Origin: UBA6522 sp963664945
GTDB lineage: Bacteria; Pseudomonadota; Gammaproteobacteria; Steroidobacterales; Rariloculaceae
Assembly (NCBI GenBank): GCA_963664945.1
Contig: OY761822.1
Location: 682,001 to 746,000, forward strand
Reading direction: 5' to 3'
DNA: 64,000 nt
Shown: one piece after another, positions 31,961 to 40,055 of the stretch
Position numbering within the stretch: the first letter of the stretch is position 1
Layout of the letters: the number at the start of each line of letters is the position of its first letter
Position numbers and translations under genes: made by a program
The notes under the pieces: model-generated
What the model saw: the letters and a program-made list of their open reading frames with translations, nothing else
Databases searched by the model: none
Told to the model about the DNA's origin: nothing

Positions 31961-33610
31961 TCAATCCGGCGAAATCCCAAGTGAGCGCCAAAAGCACGGG
32001 TGTATTTGAAACCGGCACATGTTAGTGACCTCGGTCGACATGAGCGGTGCATGATCCTTAAAGGCCCAATGAGCTGGTGTTCTGGCATCGCTTTTTACGC
32101 CAATAACGCCCACGACGTAGAGAAAGTAGAGCAACTTCAGCAGTACAGACTCAGACGAGCTATCCTCACTAAAGTAATCGTTTGCCACCTCACAAAGTGG
32201 ATCATCTGATCGATCTGCTTTGGTCAAGAACTCGAGGACGAATGTTTGGATCTGGTCTTCGGAGAAATCTTGAAACTGTAACGATTTAGTTCGACGCTGG
32301 ATCAGTTTGATGTAGTCCGACAAATTGGGAAACACGGATCTCCATTCATCGTATAGAAATCTTAGTCTCTTTGCCGAATACGCACGCTCAGCGCTTTTAA
32401 TAATCCCAAATGTAAAGTGCGGTTTGTTGTCTGCTTCAGAAAGGCACTCATTGACGAAGAGTATCGCGTCTCGAGGGCGGTAGAATGTTCTATCCAATAT
32501 GTATGACAAAGGATCTCTTTTCTCGACCTTGATTTTGGGTAACAAATCATCAATTCCTACGGAACTAGATGTGTACTTCATCCTAAATAGCGCGTTTACT
32601 CTCAGGTTTAGCATGTCGTGCAGTTGTTTGCGGGTCCAGACAAGTTTGAGGAATAGTGACTCATATTTTTCCTCTTGGGATCCTACACTCTTCACTTTTT
32701 TCAAAATTACGTATAGAAGGTCCACTCTCAACGCAATGATTATTTTAAGTGGTTGAACCTTTCTAAATCTCTTGATCGTGTCTAGTAGTGCCTTGATTAA
32801 CCTATATCTGACCGCATCTTCTGCCCAGTCTTCATCTAATCCATCAATCAATATGAAATACTTCTGTTGGGGATTATGAAAAATGTCTTCGGCCAATAGA
32901 CTGATCAAATTGGCAAGTTCTCTAAGTTGCACGCTATTGACAACTTCTTGGGCTCGGGTTCGGATTTCTTTTCTTTCTTCTTCAGATAATTTCGTGGTAG
33001 CGTCTAGACTGCCTGAGATGATGCCAGAATGCGCCCCGAGCGCACCCTTTAGGTTTACTTCGACTTTTTCAACCAGTTCCCTCACCCGCTCTTCGGTTCG
33101 TTCCCAAAATTTGTCTCCCCATTGTTCAATATATTCTAGAGCGGCTTTTTTTGAGGGATCTCTATTGATGAATGTCTCATAGAGCCGATCAAAAATATCT
33201 TTTTTTTCTCTAGAGTTAGTAATTCTATATTTCTTCTTTAGCAATTCTACAGTGATAACATGCTCCCAAAGCAATATATAGAAAGGGTCAAGATGAACGC
33301 CAATGTTTTCAAAGAATTTTATAATGTCTGAATTGGACACATGTGTTAGCGCTAGTAGCTCTGGAGGTAGATTAATTACGTTTTCCTCAGTTTCTGACAT
33401 GTTTTTTAGTAGTGCTGTCTTACCACTTCCCGTTCGACCAAGCACGATACAACGAGCGTCGTTGGTGTTTCGGAGAATGTCAATATCACCGGTATTTAGG
33501 AAACAAGTACTTAGGAATTGATCGTCAGATTCGGCGTCTAAAGAGCCAATTCTGTCTGTTCGTCGAATTACGGGGTTGATTGACTTTGTGGATTTTGGTT
33601 GCCGGACCAT
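31961..33610 (-). CDS. P-loop ATPase, Sll1717 family
   Basis: A 549-residue STAND-like ATPase. The N-terminal pattern FLNTGDIDILRNTNDARCIV followed by Walker A LGRTGSGKTALL (around residue 58) is typical of the Sll1717-type family. Walker B-like IDGLDEDWAED is near 258. The remainder is helical. The gene is much richer in A and T than its neighbours, pointing to recent horizontal gain. A GGAG lies about 9 bases before the ATG and a TATACA box lies upstream. Family members recur in defence islands; no activity has been assigned. Confidence 0.8.
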   Translation of the reverse strand: MVRQPKSTKSINPVIRRTDRIGSLDAESDDQFLSTCFLNTGDIDILRNTNDARCIVLGRTGSGKTALLKNMSETEENVINLPPELLALTHVSNSDIIKFFENIGVHLDPFYILLWEHVITVELLKKKYRITNSREKKDIFDRLYETFINRDPSKKAALEYIEQWGDKFWERTEERVRELVEKVEVNLKGALGAHSGIISGSLDATTKLSEEERKEIRTRAQEVVNSVQLRELANLISLLAEDIFHNPQQKYFILIDGLDEDWAEDAVRYRLIKALLDTIKRFRKVQPLKIIIALRVDLLYVILKKVKSVGSQEEKYESLFLKLVWTRKQLHDMLNLRVNALFRMKYTSSSVGIDDLLPKIKVEKRDPLSYILDRTFYRPRDAILFVNECLSEADNKPHFTFGIIKSAERAYSAKRLRFLYDEWRSVFPNLSDYIKLIQRRTKSLQFQDFSEDQIQTFVLEFLTKADRSDDPLCEVANDYFSEDSSSESVLLKLLYFLYVVGVIGVKSDARTPAHWAFKDHAPLMSTEVTNMCRFQIHPCFWRSLGISPD

Positions 33611-33759
33611 GGAGCAATCTCCGAAAAGGAAATGAATGTATAATTGTGAGACAGTTGAGTTAAAGAGGCAAGTATTGATTTCGATAGGTGCTATTGGCTA
33701 GCGCTTAACAGGATGTCACTGTCAAGTTCTCTCGGGTAATGAAGGGAGTTGAGTGACTC

Positions 33760-34358
33760 TCAGATGACATCGGCGATCCCAAAACGTGTGAACCAGTTCG
33801 GCACGGGCTCCATAATCTCAGCGTGGAGGCTGGCGTCGACAAGCCCAAACATATACTGACGGCTACCGTCCACCTGTATGTCTGGACCATAACAACCGCT
33901 GTTGTCGATCAACAATGCCATGTCAATCCGTGCCAGTGCCTTTCGTAGGTTTGCGAAGCAGCGTGGAAATCGGTCTCGAATTACATTGTCAGGGACATCA
34001 TGTCCGCCAAGATTTGCACGGTCCTGAACACGCGCGATGCAGATCTCGGGCGAGTCGACGCCAATAAAGACGAGTACCGTCTTGAATCCAGCGCGACGAG
34101 CTTCTTCCAGCAAGCCCAGCTTATATCCCTTGCTGTCAGAGAAGACCGATTCCAGTGCTATGGATCTGCCTTCCAGTAGGTGTTTTCGCGCGCGGAGACT
34201 CGCTTCGACTGTCGCTTGAACAGCCTCGTCACGGTTCTGTACGAATCTGCCAAAAAGTTCTTTGGCAACAGCGTCCGGGTCGATACAAGGTAGCCCGAGT
34301 GGCTTAAATCTCTTCTCGCTAAATGTAGACTTGCTGGCGCCGAATGGTTCGCATGCGT
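33760..34358 (-). pseudogene. Zeta-toxin-like P-loop kinase, degraded
   Basis: The protein-like part begins at FGASKSTFSEKRFKPLG and continues CIDPDAVAKELFGRFV, LLEGRSIALESVFSDSKGYK and FKTVLVFIGVDSPEICIARV. This is the zeta-toxin or UDP-N-acetylglucosamine kinase pattern. The P-loop should read GxNGAGKST; here it is PFGASKST, with the second glycine changed to serine, and the preceding beta strand is not found. The open frame runs on upstream to 34,758, but that part has no family character. I judge it inactive. Confidence 0.6.
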
Positions 34359-34587
34359 CGGTCGCCCCACAATTCCGCTGCTTGCACAGCCGAGCACCGG
34401 ATTTCCACATCCGTTCCGGCCAGCCGGTCCGAGCAGTCCATTTTCGGCGTGGCCAATGACTCCGCATTCGATGCTGAGAGGCGGCCCACTGCTGACGGGA
34501 CCTCTCGGCAATAAATGAGATTTGGTTGGACATTCTTGGATACAGATCAGCAAGTATCTGCATAAAATAAGGGTAAAATGCGAAAGT

Positions 34588-34635
34588 TTGCAATATTTCG
34601 AGTATTCTTGGTATATAAGTGACCCTGAAAAGGAG
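34588..34635 (+). promoter_or_regulatory. Promoter and ribosome site for the AAA15-RloB pair
   Basis: TTGCAA at 34,588-34,593 and TATATA at 34,612-34,617 are separated by 18 bp, a good sigma-70-like promoter. AAGGAG ends near 34,635, about 9 bases before the ATG at 34,644. The stretch is AT-rich compared with the genes beside it. Inferred from sequence pattern only. Confidence 0.5.
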
Positions 34636-34643
34636 AAGCTTGT

Positions 34644-35918
34644 ATGCTGCTACGCTTCGGCGTGTCCAATCATCTTTCGATCTGCGAATCGCAGGAGCTG
34701 TCGTTTTCCGTTTCCTCATTGAAGGATCGGGATGAGGGATTGATTGACTGCGCTGCAACGCCGAGCGGATCGGTCTTGCCTGCGATAGTGCTCTATGGCG
34801 CTAACGCGTCAGGCAAGAGCAATATTGTCAGTGCCATAGAGACAATGCGAGGCATGGTACTGGGATCTCAAACCTTATGGGATCCCGACGGTGGCGTCCC
34901 ACGCCACCCCTTCCAACTGGACGCCGCTAGCTTACAAGCTCCCTCGCAATTCGATATTGACTTCACCATTCGCGGCGTGCGATTTCATTACGGCTTTGAA
35001 GCGTCCGACTCGGCGTTCGTATCCGAATGGCTATACGATTATCCCAAGGCTCACCGCCGAACGCTGTTTGAGCGTGAAGGCAATAAATTTCACTTTGGGC
35101 GTGGACTAAAGGGACGGAACAAGGCAATTGCAGGCTTGACCAGATCCAACAGTTTGTACTTGTCAGCGGCCGCCCAAAACGATCACGAACAGCTTTCGAG
35201 CATATTCTCATATTTCCGGTCGATCCGAACTTCACACGAAATTGCCGTTACGGGTGCACTGGTCTCTCGGCGCCTGGCCGAGGAAGAGCCGGCTAACCGA
35301 GTAATTGAATTTCTCAAGAACATCGGTACAGGGGTCATTGACTATCGGCGAAAAGAACCCGAACTTCCGAAACTGGTTCAATTCGTTCCGCAAGATTTCG
35401 TGGCTGAGCTAAGAAAGCGCATGGATCTGCCAGAGCGAGTTTCGAATGTAGAAACCAGGCAAATCAACATCGAACTCGGCCACCGCAGTAGAGACGGCAA
35501 GCCAGTATATTTTGACTTGGACCGCGAAAGTGCAGGTACGCGACGGCTGTTGGTTACGCTTGGATTTGCATTTCGTGCGCTCGACGAAGGAACGGCACTC
35601 GTCATTGACGAACTCGACGCCAGCCTGCATACACACGCCAGTGAAGCGGTTCTGAAATTGTTCTGTTCTCCTGAGACAAATGCCAAAGGCGCCCAACTGG
35701 TCGCAACCACACACGACACTAATCTAATGGCTTCGGCGCTGCTGCGGAGAGATCAACTCTGGTTTAGCGAGAAGGATGCTGACGGCGCAACTCAACTCTA
35801 TCCGCTGAGCGACATTCGAACCCGAAAGGGAGACAATATCGAGAAAGGATACTTGCAAGGCCGCTACGGCGCGGTGCCCTTCAACTGCCCGACCTCGTCC
35901 CTTGGCACGCGGCAGTAA
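34644..35918 (+). CDS. AAA15-family ATPase (RloA/AbiLi-like)
   Basis: A 424-residue ABC-like ATPase. Walker A is VLYGANASGKSNIV (around residue 50), where NASGKSN is characteristic of AAA15/RloA proteins. The signature region is DRESAGTRRLLVTLGF (near 292), Walker B is ALVIDELDASLHTH (near 312), and the H-loop LVATTHDTNLM. No nuclease domain is fused; that role is probably supplied by the next gene, which it overlaps by 17 bp. The pair matches AbiLi/AbiLii-type abortive infection and resembles the logic of PARIS (ATPase plus TOPRIM partner). Confidence 0.87.
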   Translation: MLLRFGVSNHLSICESQELSFSVSSLKDRDEGLIDCAATPSGSVLPAIVLYGANASGKSNIVSAIETMRGMVLGSQTLWDPDGGVPRHPFQLDAASLQAPSQFDIDFTIRGVRFHYGFEASDSAFVSEWLYDYPKAHRRTLFEREGNKFHFGRGLKGRNKAIAGLTRSNSLYLSAAAQNDHEQLSSIFSYFRSIRTSHEIAVTGALVSRRLAEEEPANRVIEFLKNIGTGVIDYRRKEPELPKLVQFVPQDFVAELRKRMDLPERVSNVETRQINIELGHRSRDGKPVYFDLDRESAGTRRLLVTLGFAFRALDEGTALVIDELDASLHTHASEAVLKLFCSPETNAKGAQLVATTHDTNLMASALLRRDQLWFSEKDADGATQLYPLSDIRTRKGDNIEKGYLQGRYGAVPFNCPTSSLGTRQ

Positions 35919-36573
35919 ATTCAAACGACGAAAAGTCCCTGGGCTACGGCGCCGCCGCGCTCGGCGGGAGCCGAAGCGGCGCTTCATATTGTTTTGCGAG
36001 GGTAGCAAGACGGAGCCATCCTACTTCGGTGCCATCCAACGAGCTTGTTCAAGTACTCTGATCGGAGTGGAGTCCGTTCCTGGAGTAGGTGTTCCCTACA
36101 CTATAGCGACGAAAGCGGTCCGATACGCGCGGTCCGAGGGGCTTGCCAGCAGAAGCCGTCGGAAAAGGGACTCGTTTGAAGAACTTGACCAAGTCTGGGC
36201 GGTGTTTGACCGCGACGAACACCCGAACTATAAGAAGGCAATAACACACTGCGAAAAATGGGGCGTAGGTATTGGTCGCTCCAACCCGTGTTTTGAACTC
36301 TGGTTGATCCTTCACGAAACGGACTATGACAAGCCCAATGACCGCCACGCCATACAAAAGGATCTCGCCGCTCTGAGGCCTGAATACAAGCTACAAGGTG
36401 CGAAGACACCTGACTGTGACGACTTGGTTACCCGCGTTACAGATGCCGAGAAACGTGGAGAATTGCAACTACGCAATCGCACGCAGGAGAGTAATTCGTA
36501 TGGTAACCCCTCTACAACGGTTGGCCAGTTGACACGCGCGATTCGGGACGCTGATCAACTCGCGCAATCTTAG
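35902..36573 (+). CDS. RloB domain protein (AbiLii-like)
   Basis: A 223-residue protein. A basic N-terminus (FKRRKVPGLRRRRARREPKR) leads to FILFCEGSKTEPSYFGAIQR, with the first TOPRIM-like glutamate. VWAVFDRDEHPNYKKAI carries the D-x-D, and IGRSNPCFELWLILH is the RloB hallmark. RloB is a TOPRIM-like putative nuclease domain. It overlaps the ATPase gene by 17 bp and is convergent with the beta-propeller gene 64 bp away. With the ATPase it forms a two-gene abortive-infection candidate. Confidence 0.87.
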   Translation: MARGSKFKRRKVPGLRRRRARREPKRRFILFCEGSKTEPSYFGAIQRACSSTLIGVESVPGVGVPYTIATKAVRYARSEGLASRSRRKRDSFEELDQVWAVFDRDEHPNYKKAITHCEKWGVGIGRSNPCFELWLILHETDYDKPNDRHAIQKDLAALRPEYKLQGAKTPDCDDLVTRVTDAEKRGELQLRNRTQESNSYGNPSTTVGQLTRAIRDADQLAQS

Positions 36574-36637
36574 TGCAGATTGCCAGGCATTTGCTCGACT
36601 CGCGGATTTGAGAAGCAGAGGGCTGACAGCAGCAGCG

Positions 36638-37834
36638 TCAATGACAAACGTTATTCGACAATCCGATCGTGAACGCGCCGATGCGATTATTGGCAGCCGC
36701 GATATAGCTGAGCCGCTGCCGCTCCAGGTCCACAACCGCCACCTCCGGACTATCCGCCGACGCCAGATACGCCCGCCGCCCATCCGCTGACCCGGCCGCA
36801 TCCAACGGCGTGAAATTGAGCTCCCCCGAATCCACAACCGACCGAACATTGTTATCAAAGATGTAGTAATTCCGGTTCTCCGAACTAGCCAACAGGTTCA
36901 TCCGGTCAAATCGCCCCACCGTGACCAAGTCGATCCCCTCACCAACAACAACATCGCTGAACTCCGTAAACAGGTGCTGCTCGATGGAGACGAAGCGGCC
37001 GGTGGCCTTGTCCATCATGTAGAGGAACACCCCTTCGGGCGTCGTATACGGTCTCGCCGGGCTCTCTCCGACTTCGAACGTTTTGTAGATGACCTTCGAA
37101 AACGCATTCACCCCGTAGACCTCGCCGGTGGTCTCGTTAGCAACGTATACATACCGCCCATCCAGGCTACGACTCGGCGATGACAGCACCTGCCCCGGCT
37201 CATCAGCAACCGGAATCTCGTATGTCCTATGCACGTTACTGTCGATCAGCCCAATAGTCCCGTCCCGGCTGTTGCTGTACCAGATATCCACCTCGTTGGG
37301 ATCGAAGAGCACATCGGACGTGGGCGGCAGATCTTCCAGCGTGAACAGGATCTGGCCGCCGTAAGCCGAGAACAGCACAAAGCCGCCGTCCTCGTCGTCG
37401 GTGAAGCCGATCTTGGAGCCGGTGGTATCGAGCACCATGTGCCTCGGGGCGATGGGCAGTTCCACCTGCTTTGCGACGGTCTTGTTTCGCAGGTCGTACA
37501 TGCTGACCAGGCGCTTCTCGACGTTGGTGTAGATAAGCACCGGCGCGAACGGTGTCGCCACCATGTGGTCGACGCGGTCTTCTGTCTCGATACGGAACAC
37601 GACTTCGTTCCGGACCATGTCGATCACGTCGATGACCGGGTCCACGGCGTCGGCGGCGAACATCAGCCGCTGCGGGTTGGAGATATCCACGTCTTGGGCG
37701 GCCAGGGGCGGCGGACTCAACAGAAGTGCGGCCAGCGGCAGCGGGCCAAGCAGAAGTGCGACCAGGGGTAGCGAGCCAGGCAGAAATCGGGAAACCATTC
37801 CCGTCAGCCCGGCCATTTTCGCGAAAGGACCCAT
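36638..37834 (-). CDS. Exported beta-propeller (YncE-like) protein
   Basis: A 398-residue protein. A signal peptide with a long hydrophobic region (LVALLLGPLPLAALLL) precedes repeated blades of about 40-45 residues such as VDPVIDVIDMVRNEVV, RHMVLDTTGSKIGFTDDEDG and GQVLSSPSRSLDGRYVYVAN. This is the seven-bladed YncE/quinohemoprotein-like propeller. No heme motif is present. The reading frame continues upstream into the CcdA-like gene, but that part is non-coding antisense-like sequence; the ATG at 37,834 overlaps the upstream gene's 3' region modestly spaced. It may hold a cofactor or ligand in the periplasm. Confidence 0.8.
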   Translation of the reverse strand: MGPFAKMAGLTGMVSRFLPGSLPLVALLLGPLPLAALLLSPPPLAAQDVDISNPQRLMFAADAVDPVIDVIDMVRNEVVFRIETEDRVDHMVATPFAPVLIYTNVEKRLVSMYDLRNKTVAKQVELPIAPRHMVLDTTGSKIGFTDDEDGGFVLFSAYGGQILFTLEDLPPTSDVLFDPNEVDIWYSNSRDGTIGLIDSNVHRTYEIPVADEPGQVLSSPSRSLDGRYVYVANETTGEVYGVNAFSKVIYKTFEVGESPARPYTTPEGVFLYMMDKATGRFVSIEQHLFTEFSDVVVGEGIDLVTVGRFDRMNLLASSENRNYYIFDNNVRSVVDSGELNFTPLDAAGSADGRRAYLASADSPEVAVVDLERQRLSYIAAANNRIGAFTIGLSNNVCH

Positions 37835-37854
37835 GCGCTCGCCCAGGTTAATCA

Positions 37855-39228
37855 CTAACTCAATCCCAGATACGGATAGATGAGGTCGCTGACCGTATGG
37901 AAATTGTCGGTGACCAGAATCAGACCGAAGATGATGATGATGGCCATGCTCGCGAGGCTCAGCGGTCTCGCGTTGCCCGCGAGGAACGTGAGGATGCTGT
38001 CCATCTTCGAGATGTACCAGGCCGACAGCAGGAACGGTATCGCGACGCCGACTCCGAAGATCATCATGATGGCGGCGCCGATGTAGGGGCTGCCGATGGC
38101 GCCCACGTAGACCACGAGCGTGGCGACGATGGCGCCGCCGAAACAGGCGGTGCATCCCAGAGCGTATCCCATGGAGGTCAGCAACGCGCCCGCCCGGTCA
38201 CGCAGCGACAGCGAATCCATGGCTCGGCGATCGGGTATCCGGCAGGCGAAGTCGCGCGTGCCCCTGAACCCGACCCAGAGCCCCAGGAGGATGACGAGCA
38301 ACCCCGAGATGACAGCCACCATGCGGCTGTATTCGGAGAACGCAAGTTGGGCCTGGTGGCCCACGGCGCCGATGAAGGCGCCCGCCAGCGCGTACAGCAA
38401 CAGGAATCCGAGCACGAAGGCGAAAGCGAGTTGCATGACCTTGCGCCGGATCACCGGCGTCAGTTGCGCCGTGCCGCCGGCCGAGGATCCGGGCACGGTG
38501 GCGAACCCGGCCATGACGCCGCCAAAGACCACCACCAGTTGCAGCAGGCACGGCGTCAGTACCGACGACAACAGGCCCGCGCCCAGCGCAAGCACCGCAA
38601 TCGGTGTGATATCCGCGCGCGACTTGAGTTCATCCGGCAGGCTGTAGGGCGCCTCCCAGATGCCGACGAACGTGAGGTCCCGTTCAGTGCCGAGATATGG
38701 ATTGGAAACGTACAGGCGCAGCCGGTCGGCGCCTTCCTGGGTGAGGATCTCGTTGCCGTCCGCATCTCGCTTGGGAAAGCTGTACACGCTCAGCCGGTGA
38801 TGCTCGGCGATGCTAGGCCCGTCGGAAAGCTCGGGCATGTACTCCACCTCGCCGACCCGCAACGTCGCCGTGGGCACCTGGTCGATGAGGTCGCCGCGAT
38901 GGATGGTTTCGCTGACGAAGAAGATCAGGTTCCGGTCCGGGCGCAGGTTGGCGATGATGGCGGCGCGGTCCACGTATTGGAAATACTCGTCCGTCGCGAA
39001 GGTGGCCGTGATCTCCAGGTCCGGAGTGCGGATGAGTTCCCGGGTCAGGTATTGGGATACGGTGCCGGCCTTCATCAGGCGAGCCTGGTCGCCCACGCCT
39101 CGCAGTAGCTGTTGTCCCTGCACGAAATAGGGGAACACGAGCCACGTCAGGGCGATGGCGAATGCCACGAACAGGAGCGCGCCGAGCTGGACGGGATTGA
39201 CGCGGCGGGTTGCGGTGGTTGTGGTCAT
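37855..39228 (-). CDS. CcdA/DsbD-like transmembrane protein
   Basis: A 457-residue membrane protein. One N-terminal helix (GALLFVAFAIALTWLVF) anchors a ~180-residue periplasmic domain (IIANLRPDRNLIFFVSETIH). A six- to seven-helix CcdA/DsbD core follows. Core cysteines are in SVLTPCLLQLVVVF and GCTACFGG, as expected for transmembrane electron transfer. It is 12 bp downstream of the SCO1 gene and 20 bp upstream of the propeller gene, so the three likely form an operon that delivers reductant or copper to periplasmic redox enzymes. Confidence 0.82.
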   Translation of the reverse strand: MTTTTATRRVNPVQLGALLFVAFAIALTWLVFPYFVQGQQLLRGVGDQARLMKAGTVSQYLTRELIRTPDLEITATFATDEYFQYVDRAAIIANLRPDRNLIFFVSETIHRGDLIDQVPTATLRVGEVEYMPELSDGPSIAEHHRLSVYSFPKRDADGNEILTQEGADRLRLYVSNPYLGTERDLTFVGIWEAPYSLPDELKSRADITPIAVLALGAGLLSSVLTPCLLQLVVVFGGVMAGFATVPGSSAGGTAQLTPVIRRKVMQLAFAFVLGFLLLYALAGAFIGAVGHQAQLAFSEYSRMVAVISGLLVILLGLWVGFRGTRDFACRIPDRRAMDSLSLRDRAGALLTSMGYALGCTACFGGAIVATLVVYVGAIGSPYIGAAIMMIFGVGVAIPFLLSAWYISKMDSILTFLAGNARPLSLASMAIIIIFGLILVTDNFHTVSDLIYPYLGLS

Positions 39229-39240
39229 GTGGAGACTCGC

Positions 39241-39906
39241 CTACCCACCCTGGGTTATGGCCGCCGCGAGTTCTTCGCCCGGCGTCGAGAAATTGAAGAC
39301 GTCGACGAGTCGGCCGTCTGGATCGATCAGGAACACGTTGGCGGAATGCTGCACGGTGTAGGCGTTCTGCGTCTTGGTCACCACATAGCTTACCCTGAAA
39401 TTGTTGGCGGCGGCGTTGATCTGCGAGACGTTGCCGCTCAGCCCGATCATCCGCTCGCCGAAGCGCGAGGCGTATTGGTCGGCAATCTCGGGTGAGTCGC
39501 GTTCGGTGTCGACGCTGATGAAAATGCCCACGGCGTCGGTGTCCCTGACCGCCTTGCCCATGTTCAGCACCATGAGCGGGCATACGTCGGGGCAGTGGGT
39601 AAAGCCGAAACCAAGGAGCACGTGGCTGCCGCGGAAGTCCTCTGCCGTGACGGTCCGGCCGTCGCGGTCCACCAGGCCGAATGCCACGACGATGTCCTCG
39701 AGCGGGTTGCCGAATATCGGCTCGGGAATCATGGCGTATTCGTGGACATGCCCGGAGTCGTCGGCGCCACCTCGGGCGGCCGCGGCGCCATCTCGGGCGG
39801 CCACGGGGCCATCCTGGCCGGACGCCGCGCCCGATGCGCACAGCAACAGGCCCGCCGCCAGCGGGATCAATGCTCCCGAATCCATCGCCTTATGCCGTGC
39901 CAACAT
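39241..39906 (-). CDS. SCO1/SenC family copper chaperone or thiol reductase
   Basis: A 221-residue protein. A signal peptide (IPLAAGLLLCASGAASGQ) is followed by a short Ala/Gly/Asp repeat (GPVAARDGAAAARGGADD). The thioredoxin-like SCO domain then carries the copper motif CPDVCP in GFGFTHCPDVCPLMV (near residue 105). The conserved histidine is in YTVQHSANVFLIDPDG. SCO proteins insert Cu into cytochrome c oxidase or regulate periplasmic redox. The neighbouring CcdA-like protein could reduce its cysteines. Confidence 0.92.
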   Translation of the reverse strand: MLARHKAMDSGALIPLAAGLLLCASGAASGQDGPVAARDGAAAARGGADDSGHVHEYAMIPEPIFGNPLEDIVVAFGLVDRDGRTVTAEDFRGSHVLLGFGFTHCPDVCPLMVLNMGKAVRDTDAVGIFISVDTERDSPEIADQYASRFGERMIGLSGNVSQINAAANNFRVSYVVTKTQNAYTVQHSANVFLIDPDGRLVDVFNFSTPGEELAAAITQGG

Positions 39907-40055
39907 TTCTTCCCATCAGACTTGGACCCCGCCGCGAATTGATCGTTCCAGCAGGAACCGCAACCCGGCCAACACCTGGTGCTGTGTCAACCAAATCATG
40001 TCGTATCAGCGCGCCCACAAGCGCGCAGATCCGCAATTTACAGGCTGAACGAGCG

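Noticed and set aside
34358..34758. Upstream extension of the zeta-like frame
   Set aside because: No similarity to zeta toxins or antitoxins and it covers the promoter of the divergent AAA15 gene.
34644..36573. AAA15-RloB pair as a true PARIS system
   Set aside because: PARIS uses a DUF4435-type AriB partner. The partner here has the RloB signature, so AbiL-type is a better match; only a profile search would settle it.
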